64,000 bases of DNA from positions 40,344 through 104,343 of the forward strand of contig JAAELP010000400.1 in NCBI GenBank assembly GCA_024226535.1, in the 5' to 3' direction. Of the stretch, positions 8,671-17,005 are shown piece by piece. The stretch comes from Planctomycetota bacterium. Lineage in GTDB: Bacteria > Planctomycetota > Phycisphaerae > Phycisphaerales > SM1A02. Made by a program: the position numbers and the translations under genes. The notes under the pieces were generated by a model that worked only from the letters and a program-made list of their open reading frames with translations, was not told the origin of the DNA and searched no databases. Numbering within the stretch: position 1 is the stretch's first letter; each line of letters starts with the position of its first letter.

Positions 8671-9216
8671 CTACGACTCGCCCCACACTTCGCTCACGGA
8701 ACGCACGGGTCCCGGCGCCGTGTCGGCGTCGACGAGCTGCGCCTGCCAGTAGCCCACATCGTGCCAGCGGTCGAACTTCCAGCCGATCCGGCGGAGCACC
8801 GCGACGCGCTCCATGCCGACCGCCTCGTGCAAGGCGATGCTGGCGGGGTTCGGCAGCGAGATGCCGCCGAGCGCCGATCGGTAGCCCTGGGCGCGGAGCG
8901 TGGCGAGCAGACGGTCGTACAACGCGCGTCCGACGCCGCGACGGTGGTGCGACGAACACACGTACACGGTGATCTCCGCGCTGTAGACGTACGCGCACCG
9001 CCCCTTCCACGGGGACGCCTTCGCGAAGCCGGCGACCACGTCGTCGTCCGCCGCGACGAGCCACGGGTACCGCTCGTGCGTCTCGCGGAACGACGCTTCC
9101 CAGTCGGCCAGACGCTCCGGCTCGATCGCGAAGTTCGCCGCGGTCACGGCGGCGTAGTGGTTGCTGATCGCGAGCATCTCGGGAACGTCGTCGAGCGTGG
9201 CGCGCCGAACGTCCAT
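8671..9216 (-). CDS. GNAT N-acetyltransferase, phosphinothricin-acetyltransferase-like
   Basis: A 181-residue GNAT enzyme that would transfer an acetyl group from acetyl-CoA to an amine. RRATLDDVPEMLAI at the N-terminus, the strand AEITVYV and the acetyl-CoA loop HHRRGVGRALYDRL (about residues 88-101) match the Pat/YncA subgroup. NPASIALHEAVGM is the later motif of that subgroup, and the W-rich C-terminus also fits. Substrate is unknown; methionine sulfone/sulfoximine or phosphinothricin analogues are usual for relatives. The ATG lies three bases after the stop of the PIG-L deacetylase gene, so the two are co-transcribed. Confidence 0.88.
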   Translation of the reverse strand: MDVRRATLDDVPEMLAISNHYAAVTAANFAIEPERLADWEASFRETHERYPWLVAADDDVVAGFAKASPWKGRCAYVYSAEITVYVCSSHHRRGVGRALYDRLLATLRAQGYRSALGGISLPNPASIALHEAVGMERVAVLRRIGWKFDRWHDVGYWQAQLVDADTAPGPVRSVSEVWGES

Positions 9217-9219
9217 GGG

Positions 9220-9912
9220 TCAGCGCTTCGGCATCGAGAGCCCGTCGAGCCCGGTGAGCCCGAGGGGCTCGTGCGTGTAGAACGGCTCCGCCGCTTCGGT
9301 GCCGATGCGGCTGCCGAAGTAGTGGTTCGCGGACCGAATCCACTCCACGACGCGGCGGTTGCGTTCCGGCACGACGAACTGGCTGTGGTACGCGACGATC
9401 GAATCGTGCTTGCGCTGCTCGAAGCCGGTGATGTCGAACAGGAAGTTCGGGTCCGCCACCCACCGCAGGTGCGTGCAGTAGTAGTAGAAGAGCCACGTCG
9501 GGTAGATGGGCTCGCCGGGGAGGTCGATCTGCGTGAGCTTCGCGTCGAACCGCGCGTCCTCGACGATGCGCGTGGTGGCGACGTGATCGGGGTGGGCGTC
9601 GCGGAAGTACGGCGTGAACACGATCTCGGCGCGGTGCTCGCGGATGACACCGGCCACGCGGTGACGCGCGTCGAGCGTGTGCTCGATCCGGCGGTTGGGC
9701 AGACCGATCTCGACGCGGCGCACGCCGAGGATCTCCGCCGCCCGCTTCGCCTCCGCCGCCCGCGTGACCGGATCGCCGTGGGGCGTCGGCTCGCCGTTGG
9801 TCATGTCCAGCAGCAGCACGTCGTGTCCCTGCTCGGCGAACCGGGCGATCGTGCCGCCCATCCCAAGCTCCTGGTCATCGGGGTGCGGGCCGACGACGAG
9901 AATGCGGGTCAT
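9220..9912 (-). CDS. PIG-L family deacetylase (BshB-like)
   Basis: A 230-residue zinc-dependent N-acetylglucosaminyl deacetylase-fold protein. The metal and catalytic motif PHPDDQE is at about residues 9-15 and the third zinc ligand is in DAHPDH (about 104-109). Length and the LDMTNGEPT segment resemble BshB, which deacetylates GlcNAc-malate in bacillithiol synthesis. No bshA or bshC is visible, so the substrate stays open. GGAG lies nine bases before the ATG, and a TATCAT -10-like hexamer lies 26 bases upstream of the start. It heads a two-gene unit with the GNAT enzyme. Confidence 0.88.
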   Translation of the reverse strand: MTRILVVGPHPDDQELGMGGTIARFAEQGHDVLLLDMTNGEPTPHGDPVTRAAEAKRAAEILGVRRVEIGLPNRRIEHTLDARHRVAGVIREHRAEIVFTPYFRDAHPDHVATTRIVEDARFDAKLTQIDLPGEPIYPTWLFYYYCTHLRWVADPNFLFDITGFEQRKHDSIVAYHSQFVVPERNRRVVEWIRSANHYFGSRIGTEAAEPFYTHEPLGLTGLDGLSMPKR

Positions 9913-9954
9913 GGCAGGGCTCCGGGAAGGGCGTGGGGATGATAGCGGACGCGG

Positions 9955-11991
9955 TCACGGACGCGTCATGCGCCTGAGCAGTTCGCGGGCCTGGTTCGAG
10001 AGATGCTCCTGGAGTTCGTCGGCCGCGTCCGTGCGCTCGTGGCGGCGGGCGGTCTCGGCCTCGGCGGCGGTTCGGCACAGTACGGCGAGGGCGGCGCGCT
10101 GCTCGATCCACTGGGCGTCGGCGGGCGGAGGGATGACCATCTGCCCGACGACGCCGGCGCTCCCACCCGGCAGGCGGGCGAGCGCGTCGTGCAGATGCCG
10201 GCCGAGGTGGTTCACGAGCTGGGCGAGAGGCGCGTCGGGATCGATCTTGTCGAGCTGCTCGGTCATGGCCGCCCCGTCGCCACGCACGGCGGCGGCGGTC
10301 GCGAGCTTGAGCCGCGCGGGAAGGTCGGCGAGGCTTCGGCGCAGCACGGTGGCGGGCATCTCCCACGCCGCCCAGCGGTTGAGCAGGTCGGGATCGCGCG
10401 ACGTGTTGACGATCCCGACACAGTCGCCCATCGCGACCAGGAGCCGGCGCTCGCCACGCGCGCGTGCCGCGGCCGCGCTGTCGACCTCGCCCTGCGCCCA
10501 CGCCGCGACGAGCGCCTGGCGCGTCGCGCGCACCACGTCCGTCAGCTCCAGGTGCAGGCCACCGGTGGACACGAGCGCGGCCGGACGCCCCGCGGCAAGG
10601 TCCGTCTCCCACGCCAACGGCTCCAGCAGTTCCGCTTCGGCGCCGAAACGCGACAGCTCCCGCACGGTTGCCGGCGCGCGCGAAGGGTCGACGAGACCGA
10701 CGGCCCGTCGCTTGAGGTGCGCCATGAAGCCGCGAGCCGCCCGTGGATCGACACGCTCCGCCGCCGCCGCCCACGTGCCGGCCTGTCGCAACACGTCCAG
10801 CGAGGTCGCCCACCGGGCATGATCGGCGACGAGCGAAGAGAACGACGGATCGGCGAGCGCGTCGGGATCGGTGCCCAGACGCTCGATCGCGCCGAGCAGG
10901 TTCCGCTCGGCCTTCTGGCACGAACGTTTCAGACGACCGAAGACCGATCGCAGCGCGCGCGGGGGACGTTGCTCGTCCGCCTCGTGGGCGACGAGCATCC
11001 GGTCGACGATCTCCTCCAGGGTCGCCCGGCGCGTCGGCGGCACCGTCCCGTCCGGGCGGTCGATCATCGCCAGCGTCGTCGCGAGGGAACGCGTGTCGGC
11101 GCCGTCGTCCCGCCGCTCCTGGATCGCGGCGACGATGCGTGTCGACTCCTCCAGCCGCGCGAGACGCTCGCCGCCGTCCCGCTCCAGCGCCGCGGCGGCG
11201 TGGCCGAGCCATGACCGGTACGCGGCGGCCGACTCCCCGTCGAGCCAGTCGGCCCGCTGGAGAACGTCCGACGCGTCGACGACGCGCTCCACGAGCCCGC
11301 GCTGCGGGCCGCCGGCGATCCGGCGCAGGCTCGCGCGAACAGCGGCGGGCACCGCCAGCGTCTCGATGCGCCCGCGCAGAGCGACTCGCGCCGAGACGGT
11401 CGCCCCGTCGCCGGCGACCCGGACCTCGGACGCGAGCGGCCAGTGGCTGGACGGCGCGACGCCGGTGGTCGCCTCGACCAACCCGGCGATCGGCTCGAAC
11501 ATCGGGGCGAGCGCCGCGTCGATGGTCGCCGGATCCGCCGTGCGCACCCAGGCCGCGAGATCCACCGCCGCCCCGTTGAACCGATCGAGCGCGTCGCGAA
11601 GGTCGGGGCGCGACTCGGCGAGCACCAGCGTGTCGAGCGCCGCGCGGCCCCGCGCGAGACGCGCGCCGGCAAGAAAGGCGATGCTCCCGTTGGCTCCCGC
11701 GTCCTCGGCGCCGATGAGCAGTTCGACCGCCGTCAGGCGGTAGTTGATCGCGGCCCGCAGCCCCGGTCGGTCGGACTCCGCGGCGCCGCGATCGCGCCGG
11801 GCGAGGTCTTCGATCTCCTTCTGAAGGGCCGACCCCAGCTCTCCCGTGTACGTCGGCACCCGCCGGATCTCGTCCGGCTCGTCCCCGGGAGCTCCCTCCT
11901 GCGCGAACGCAGAGACTCCCGACAACAGCAGCGGCGCGAGTACCGCGATGCTACGCCGACACCCCCTCGAGCTGTTCCTCGTAGATCTCAA
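9955..11991 (-). CDS. large secreted alpha-helical protein, unknown function
   Basis: A protein of about 678 residues with a probable signal peptide (SIAVLAPLLLSGVSAFAQ) in its first 31 residues. The rest is Ala/Arg/Asp-rich and helical, with no cofactor or catalytic motif that I recognise. The start is uncertain: a TTG at 11991 is the last plausible codon before the signal peptide. Reading further upstream would only read through the glycosyltransferase gene in another frame. It overlaps the 3' end of that gene by about 41 bases. It may be an envelope-associated scaffold; no function is claimed. The last codons fall in a GGACGC-type hexamer tract. Confidence 0.65.
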   Translation of the reverse strand: MRSTRNSSRGCRRSIAVLAPLLLSGVSAFAQEGAPGDEPDEIRRVPTYTGELGSALQKEIEDLARRDRGAAESDRPGLRAAINYRLTAVELLIGAEDAGANGSIAFLAGARLARGRAALDTLVLAESRPDLRDALDRFNGAAVDLAAWVRTADPATIDAALAPMFEPIAGLVEATTGVAPSSHWPLASEVRVAGDGATVSARVALRGRIETLAVPAAVRASLRRIAGGPQRGLVERVVDASDVLQRADWLDGESAAAYRSWLGHAAAALERDGGERLARLEESTRIVAAIQERRDDGADTRSLATTLAMIDRPDGTVPPTRRATLEEIVDRMLVAHEADEQRPPRALRSVFGRLKRSCQKAERNLLGAIERLGTDPDALADPSFSSLVADHARWATSLDVLRQAGTWAAAAERVDPRAARGFMAHLKRRAVGLVDPSRAPATVRELSRFGAEAELLEPLAWETDLAAGRPAALVSTGGLHLELTDVVRATRQALVAAWAQGEVDSAAAARARGERRLLVAMGDCVGIVNTSRDPDLLNRWAAWEMPATVLRRSLADLPARLKLATAAAVRGDGAAMTEQLDKIDPDAPLAQLVNHLGRHLHDALARLPGGSAGVVGQMVIPPPADAQWIEQRAALAVLCRTAAEAETARRHERTDAADELQEHLSNQARELLRRMTRP

Positions 11992-13117
11992 GCAGCCGCC
12001 TGACCATCGTGGCGGCCGCGAAACGCTCCCGGCAGAGCTCGCGCCCGCGTCGTCCCATCTCCCGGCGCTCGGCCTCGTGCTCGCGCATCCAGCGCACGGC
12101 CCCGGCGAGTCCCGCGACGTCCTTCGGCTCCACGAGGCGCCCCGTCTCGCCGTCGATGCAGACCTCCCGCGTGCCATCCACATCATAGGCGATCACGGGC
12201 ACCGCGCTGAGCAGCGCCTGCACGACGGTGCGCGGCAGTCCCTCGCGGTAGCTCGGTTGCGCGAGCACGTCCATCGCCGTCAGATGCGTGGCGATCTCTT
12301 CCGGGGGCACGAGACCGGTCACGCGCACGCGATCGGCCAGGCCCAGGTCGCGGACGCGACCCAGCAGCCGGTCGCGCCACCAACCGTCGCCGACCCACAC
12401 GAGCTTCATGCGCTCGTCGTCGCGCATCATCGGCCCGACCGCGTCGAGCAGATCGTCGTGTCCCTTCAGCTCCGCGAGTCGCGAGATCGTGCCGACGACG
12501 AAGTCCTCCTCGTCGAGATCGAGAGCGGCGCGCGACTCCGCCCGCGTCACCGCCGGATCGAGATGGCGCTCGACCTCCATTCCGGAGTGGACGGTGACAT
12601 ACTGCTCGGGCCGGCCGATACCGGCGGCGAGCGCCTGGTCACGCATCGCATCGGCGACGCAGAGGATCCGATGACAGCGCTTCGCCGCGAAGCGCTCGGC
12701 GACGATGTACATGGCGTTGCGCCAGCGCGCCTGGTACGGGTGGAACGCCAGGCCGTGAATCGTGTGGATGACGCACGGAACGCCTTCCTTCCACGCCGCG
12801 AGACGCCCGAGGATCCCCGCCTTCGACGAGTGCGTGTGCACGACGTCCGGCTTCCAGTCCCGGATGAGCCGGCGCAGCGCACCCGTACAGCGCCGGTCGC
12901 GCCACGGAGCGACCTGGCGCACGAGGTCGGGTGTCTCGATCGTCTCGATGCCGCCGTGCTCGCGGGCACGCGGAAGCAGCGAGCCCTCCGGCCCGTAGAT
13001 CGGCCCGTACACGAGGCTCACGTCGTGACCCGCGTCCGCCTGCCCGGCGCAGGAGAGCACGGTGTTCTCCTGCGACCCACCGAGGATCAACCGCGTCGAG
13101 ATGTGCATGATGCGCAT
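11951..13117 (-). CDS. GT4-family glycosyltransferase
   Basis: A 388-residue retaining glycosyltransferase with two Rossmann domains (GT-B fold). The N-terminal domain has GGSQENTVL near residue 14 and DVVHTHSSKAGILG (about 93-106), which matches the acceptor-side loop of the family. The C-terminal domain has GTISRLAELKGHDDLLDA and the nucleotide-sugar-binding EGLPRTVVQALLSAVPVIA, with the EX7E-type motif in modified form. It probably adds sugars to lipid-linked or surface glycans in the cytoplasm. The ATG at 13117 has GGAG upstream; a GTG at 13129 overlapping the truA stop as GTGA is an alternative. It lies downstream of truA in one unit. Confidence 0.9.
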   Translation of the reverse strand: MRIMHISTRLILGGSQENTVLSCAGQADAGHDVSLVYGPIYGPEGSLLPRAREHGGIETIETPDLVRQVAPWRDRRCTGALRRLIRDWKPDVVHTHSSKAGILGRLAAWKEGVPCVIHTIHGLAFHPYQARWRNAMYIVAERFAAKRCHRILCVADAMRDQALAAGIGRPEQYVTVHSGMEVERHLDPAVTRAESRAALDLDEEDFVVGTISRLAELKGHDDLLDAVGPMMRDDERMKLVWVGDGWWRDRLLGRVRDLGLADRVRVTGLVPPEEIATHLTAMDVLAQPSYREGLPRTVVQALLSAVPVIAYDVDGTREVCIDGETGRLVEPKDVAGLAGAVRWMREHEAERREMGRRGRELCRERFAAATMVRRLLEIYEEQLEGVSA

Positions 13118-13125
13118 GCCCGGGC

Positions 13126-13926
13126 TCACTCCGTGCCCTCGTGCCTTCGTGCCTTCGTGCCTCCATACCGAACCCACATCAGGCACAACCCCTCCGGCGG
13201 CATCGTCGGGCCCGCGGCGGTCCGGTCGCGTCGGGCGATGATCTCCGGCACGGCGCCCGGTTCGAGGCGACCGCGGCCGACCTCGACCAGCGTGCCCGCG
13301 ATGATCCGGACCATGTTGTACAGGAAGCCGGTGCCGCTCACGTCGATGCGGAGCCGGTGGGAGGTGCTCGCGGTCACCGAGCACGCGAGCACGGTGCGTG
13401 TCGTGCTCTCGCGACCGTGGTTCACGCGGGTGACGCTGGCGAAGTCGTGCGTCCCCACGAGCCCGGCGGCGGCGGCGTGCATGCGGCCGGGGTCGAGCAC
13501 CGCGGGCACGTACGTCACGAGCCTCCGATCGAACATCGGGCGGCGGATCTCCGTGGGAAGCCCGTGGAAGATCGAGTAGCGGTATCCCTTGGAGATCGCG
13601 TCCGCGATGGGGTCGAACGTCTCGGCGACCGTGACCGCGCGCGTGATCTGAACGTCATCGGGCAGACGGGCGTTGATCGCGACGGCGACGCGATCGAGCG
13701 GAAGAACGGTCGTCGTGGTGAATGCGGCGATCTGGCCGCGGGCGTGCACGCCGGAATCCGTGCGCGACGCGCCGTGGAGCACGACGGGCTCGCGAACGAC
13801 CTCCATCACGGCCCGCTCGAGCACCTCCTGGACGGTGCGCAGCGGCTCCGCGCCCGGAGGATGCTGCTTCTGCCAGCCATGGAACTCCGTGCCCTCGTAA
13901 GCGACGGTGAGCTTGTAGCGGGGCAT
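13126..13926 (-). CDS. truA: tRNA pseudouridine(38-40) synthase TruA
   Basis: A 266-residue enzyme that isomerises uridines 38-40 in the tRNA anticodon arm. It starts with KLTVAYEGTEFHGWQ. The catalytic Asp is in GASRTDSGVHARGQ (about residues 55-68), and FLYNMVRIIAGTLVEVG is the C-terminal signature. The last 13 residues (about GGTKARRHEGTE) are not conserved in the family; they come from an octanucleotide tandem repeat (see 13133-13164). A TATGAT -10-like hexamer eight bases before the ATG lies at the edge of a tandem palindrome. Confidence 0.96.
   Translation of the reverse strand: MPRYKLTVAYEGTEFHGWQKQHPPGAEPLRTVQEVLERAVMEVVREPVVLHGASRTDSGVHARGQIAAFTTTTVLPLDRVAVAINARLPDDVQITRAVTVAETFDPIADAISKGYRYSIFHGLPTEIRRPMFDRRLVTYVPAVLDPGRMHAAAAGLVGTHDFASVTRVNHGRESTTRTVLACSVTASTSHRLRIDVSGTGFLYNMVRIIAGTLVEVGRGRLEPGAVPEIIARRDRTAAGPTMPPEGLCLMWVRYGGTKARRHEGTE
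13133..13164. repeat. octanucleotide tandem repeat (GTGCCTTC)4
   Basis: Four 8-base units (GTGCCCTC, GTGCCTTC, GTGCCTTC, GTGCCTCC on the plus strand) lie across the 3' end of truA and encode its atypical tail. The copy number could vary between strains. Confidence 0.85.
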
Positions 13927-13934
13927 GACCCGCG

Positions 13935-13940
13935 ATCATA
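13935..13940 (-). promoter_or_regulatory. -10-like TATGAT for truA
   Basis: TATGAT lies eight bases before the truA ATG. Its outermost base falls in the first palindrome arm, so the repeat abuts the promoter. Confidence 0.4.
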
Positions 13941-13988
13941 AATGGTGTCAGACACCATTTTGGGGAAAATGGTGTCAGACACCATTTT
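13940..13988. repeat. tandem palindromes with GGTGTCAGACACC core
   Basis: Two near-identical perfect palindromes, 13940-13960 (10-base arms) and 13966-13988 (11-base arms). Each has core GGTGTC-A-GACACC flanked by A-runs and T-runs, separated by GGGG. They lie between the stop of the kinase-like gene and the start of truA. They could act as a transcription terminator, because arms end in TTTT on both strands, or as a REP-like mobile repeat. Similar palindromes occur in other bacterial genomes as far as I recall, but I cannot check this. Confidence 0.85.
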
Positions 13989-13993
13989 GGGGG

Positions 13994-15700
13994 TCAGGCG
14001 GCGTCGAGCACCCGGCGCATGCTGTTGCGCGTGGCGAGCCGGCTGAGCTGGAGATTCTGCGCGGTGTCGAGGTCGATGAACATGAGGCCGGCCTGGTGCT
14101 TGCCGAAGCCGACCCGCTTCGTCCACATCACCCGGGCCCGCAGCGAGATCTCCTCGTCGTCGTCGGCGAGCTTCAGCTCGATGACGCCCTCCGGCGGTCG
14201 AGTGCACTGCACGCGCATGCCACCGAGGGAGAGGTCGAGCACCTTGCCGACGCTGCTCGTCACCGACTCCTGCGTGAGCCGCCCGTGGGTGCGGCGTCCC
14301 TCCCAGTTCGGGTTCAGCTCCACGAGACGCACGCTGGCCCAGAGCCGGACCATGCCCTTGGCGTCGCGTTGCACGCCCAGACGCCCGCCCATCAGGTCCG
14401 CGACTCGCTTGCACGGACCGAGGCCCAGCCCGATCGGCTCGCCCTTCGCCGGCTCGGCGGGATAGTACGCCCGCTGGAGCTGGTCCTCGGTGATGTCGTC
14501 GCCGGCGAGGCTGATCGCGAAATGCACCATCGACTCGCCGGGCTCGCCCTCGGGCGAAACGCGCATCGTGACGCGTCCGCGGCTGGCGAGCCGGAAGGAC
14601 GTCGCCCACATCTCCATGAGCAGACGCCGCAGACGCAGCGGCTCGCCGTCCACGCGGGATGGAACGACGTCCTCGACGATGCTCGCCGCGACGAGGCCGC
14701 GCTTCGTGGCGATCGGCTCCTGGCGGCACATGACGTGCTCGACGAGACGGCGCAGGTCGAAGTGCCCGGTCTCGGCGCCTTCCTCTTCGGGGTCGCCGGG
14801 GCAGCCGAGACCGCCGCTTCGATCGCGCGACACGCTCAGCGTCTCACACGCCTTACGAATCCGCTCCAGGTTCACGCGGTGCGCGCTGGGGAGATCGGGC
14901 GACTCGAACAGCTCGAGGACGTTGCGGATCTCGTCGATGGGTCCGTTCAGCTCGTCGGCGAGGGCGGCGAGGTAGTCGCTCTTGATCTGCTCGGCGTAGA
15001 GCGCGTGCTGATGCTCGTCATCCAGCTCCTCGTAGCGCGTGATCAGGTCCAGCGCCTGGCAGTTGATCCGCTGGTTCAAAGTGAGCAGCTCTTCCACCAT
15101 CGCGGCGCGGGCGTCGGCGTCCGGCGCGGCCTGGATGTCGATGGTCAGCCCGACGTAGCCACAGAACCGGCCGCGGCGATCGAAACACGGGGTAACGCGG
15201 TCGTGCACGAGATGCTCGGTGCCGTTCGCCCAGAGGAGGCGGTACTCCAGCTCGTAGGGCTGCTCGCCCGTCGCCGCGAGACGGTGCGCCGCGAGGCAGT
15301 GATCACGATCGCTCTCGGCGACGCGCTGGAGCCATCCCGTGCCGAGGGCGTCGACGATGGGCTGTCCGGTGAGGACCTCCCAGCTCGCGCCCACGAACAG
15401 GCGATCACCCTTGGCATCGGATTGCCAGAGAAGGCCCGGCACGTGATCGAGGATCGTGCGATCGCCCTCTCGCTCCCCGCGGGCCGTCCGCAGGTCGTCC
15501 TTGAGATCGAGCACGCGCCGGCGGTTGCGTGCGCCGACGGCCACCGCCGCGAACACGAGCACGCTCACGCCCGCGGCCACGGTCCGGCCCTCGATCGTCG
15601 CCCGACCCGCCCACGCGGTGGCGGCGGCCGTGCCGGCGAACATGAACCACGCCGGCAGGCGAAGCGTCAGCGCTCGGATGAAATGGCGTTTCTTGTTCAA
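13994..15700 (-). CDS. membrane PAS / degenerate histidine-kinase / PilZ protein
   Basis: A 568-residue protein. Two hydrophobic helices at about residues 17-57 anchor it in the inner membrane. A PAS domain follows (about 80-190, beginning DHVPGLLWQSDAKG). A helical dimerisation-like region contains YLAALADELNGPIDEI, which aligns with the kinase H-box, but Asp replaces the phospho-accepting His. The ATPase-like domain keeps GLGLGPCKRVADLMGG (G2 box) but lacks a clear N-box and G1 box. A C-terminal PilZ domain (about 465-560) has RRTHGR and DLSLGGMRV, the c-di-GMP-binding signature. I infer a c-di-GMP-responsive sensor without kinase activity. The start is a TTG; no ATG is better placed before the first helix. 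Confidence 0.8.
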   Translation of the reverse strand: MNKKRHFIRALTLRLPAWFMFAGTAAATAWAGRATIEGRTVAAGVSVLVFAAVAVGARNRRRVLDLKDDLRTARGEREGDRTILDHVPGLLWQSDAKGDRLFVGASWEVLTGQPIVDALGTGWLQRVAESDRDHCLAAHRLAATGEQPYELEYRLLWANGTEHLVHDRVTPCFDRRGRFCGYVGLTIDIQAAPDADARAAMVEELLTLNQRINCQALDLITRYEELDDEHQHALYAEQIKSDYLAALADELNGPIDEIRNVLELFESPDLPSAHRVNLERIRKACETLSVSRDRSGGLGCPGDPEEEGAETGHFDLRRLVEHVMCRQEPIATKRGLVAASIVEDVVPSRVDGEPLRLRRLLMEMWATSFRLASRGRVTMRVSPEGEPGESMVHFAISLAGDDITEDQLQRAYYPAEPAKGEPIGLGLGPCKRVADLMGGRLGVQRDAKGMVRLWASVRLVELNPNWEGRRTHGRLTQESVTSSVGKVLDLSLGGMRVQCTRPPEGVIELKLADDDEEISLRARVMWTKRVGFGKHQAGLMFIDLDTAQNLQLSRLATRNSMRRVLDAA

Positions 15701-15812
15701 CGGGAGCTCTCGCGCGGCGCGGCGATAACCACGGCTCGACCGTGCCGCCGTGTCACTTCCCGTTCATCGGTCCCTCGGGGCCGCGTCTTGGGCGCGATCT
15801 GGGTCCGATAAC

Positions 15813-15831
15813 GTGGTCTCGTACAGACCAC
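15813..15831 (-). terminator. hairpin between the P-loop protein gene and the PAS/PilZ gene
   Basis: GTGGTCT, five-base loop, AGACCAC: a perfect seven-base stem located 22 bases past the stop of the P-loop protein gene. The rest of the gap (15701-15852) holds no ORF that I can support. Confidence 0.4.
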
Positions 15832-15852
15832 CCGTACCACGGACCACCCCGT

Positions 15853-16992
15853 CTACCCCTCGAAGAGGTTGTGCTGCATCACCATGCCCTGCTCCTCGAA
15901 GTACCCCAGGGCCTCCTCGACGCTGGAGAAGATGCGCGTGGCCGTCTCGGTGATGAAGGGGCTCGGGCTCTTCTTCGGCTTCCACACGACGTAGACCTCC
16001 TTCGTGTGCTCGAACGCGTGCTGAAGCTCGCGCTCGACGCCGCTGGAGAGTCCGGGATTACCGCCCGCCAGCTCGGGGATCAGCGAGACGATCATGTCCG
16101 ACTGATCGATGAGCTTGAAGTCGCGCATGTAGATCTGGCCGTCGACGTCGCCGGCGATCTCGAGGATCTCGCGGACCGGCACGCGTTGCGACACATCGTC
16201 GGCGTTCGCGCGACCGCCGAACGAGTGCGGGGCGACCTCCAGCCAGTCCCGGCCCTCCTTCGCCGCGGCGATGCCGCGCTCCAGCAGAAGCTTTTCGTCC
16301 ACGTCGCCCGGGTCGAAGGTGATGAAGTGCTTGGCGAGCTCAGAGCGGAAGGCGTCGATCTCGGCCAGGACGTCGGGCATGTCGACGACGTGGCTCATCG
16401 GGAAGCTCGGGTAGACCTTCCGCATGTCGTTGCGGGTGATCAGGCGCAGGCAGGTCTCGAGCGTGTCGATGTGCCGGCCGCGGCTGAGGATGTAGAACTG
16501 GTGCTGGCAGTGCATCGCCCGCGCGACCAGCTCCGTGACCAGGATCTCCTCCTCGCGCCACACCATGCAGTCCTTGAGCGACGCGTCGATGTCGTGCTCG
16601 TAGTGCAGCCGCTGGTGGACGACCTCGATGTTGTCCACGAGGCAGATGAAGAGGTTCGGCCCCAGCGTCTCCATCTGGTCGAAGTCGAACGCGCTGAACA
16701 GCCCGTGTCGCCACCGGAAGGTCGCGTGGGTGTTCACGATGACGTTCGGATGCTCCGCAACCGGGGACGTGTCGGCGATGATGTCCTTGAACGCCGAGCG
16801 TCGCAGCGAATCGAGCCGGCTCAGCGGAAGGTCGAGGATACGGCCCGGACGCACGTCCGGCGCCTCGCCATACATCATGTTCCCGACGTGGTAGACATCG
16901 ATGCGTGAACCTTGCTCCGCCGCCAGCTCGGCGACACTGTTGAGGTAGGGCTTCTTGTCGATGCCGATCTGGCCGGTGACGACGGCGCGCAT
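15853..16992 (-). CDS. P-loop nucleotide-binding protein with nucleoside-deoxyribosyltransferase-like C-terminus
   Basis: A 379-residue cytosolic protein. The N-terminus VVTGQIGIDKKPYL replaces the Walker A GxxxxGK[ST] with GQIGIDKK, so it is a divergent P-loop of the adenylate-kinase/AAA type. The middle is helical, with VNTHATFRWRHG and LFICLVDNIEVVHQRL (Walker B-like). The last third (about 290-370: RDFKLIDQSDMIVSLIPE, then GVERELQHAFEHTKEVYVVW) resembles the nucleoside 2-deoxyribosyltransferase fold, in which the Asp and Glu positions bind nucleoside. A plain ATG is present. Function is unknown; an ATP-dependent nucleotide-sensing or modification role is a guess. Confidence 0.65.
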   Translation of the reverse strand: MRAVVTGQIGIDKKPYLNSVAELAAEQGSRIDVYHVGNMMYGEAPDVRPGRILDLPLSRLDSLRRSAFKDIIADTSPVAEHPNVIVNTHATFRWRHGLFSAFDFDQMETLGPNLFICLVDNIEVVHQRLHYEHDIDASLKDCMVWREEEILVTELVARAMHCQHQFYILSRGRHIDTLETCLRLITRNDMRKVYPSFPMSHVVDMPDVLAEIDAFRSELAKHFITFDPGDVDEKLLLERGIAAAKEGRDWLEVAPHSFGGRANADDVSQRVPVREILEIAGDVDGQIYMRDFKLIDQSDMIVSLIPELAGGNPGLSSGVERELQHAFEHTKEVYVVWKPKKSPSPFITETATRIFSSVEEALGYFEEQGMVMQHNLFEG

Positions 16993-17005
16993 GGTGGAGA
17001 TCCGA

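Noticed and set aside
11992..12186. N-terminal extension of the large secreted protein
   Set aside because: It would read through the glycosyltransferase gene in a different frame and places a signal peptide at residue 79.
13994..15700. Active histidine kinase
   Set aside because: The phospho-accepting His and two ATP-binding boxes are not present.
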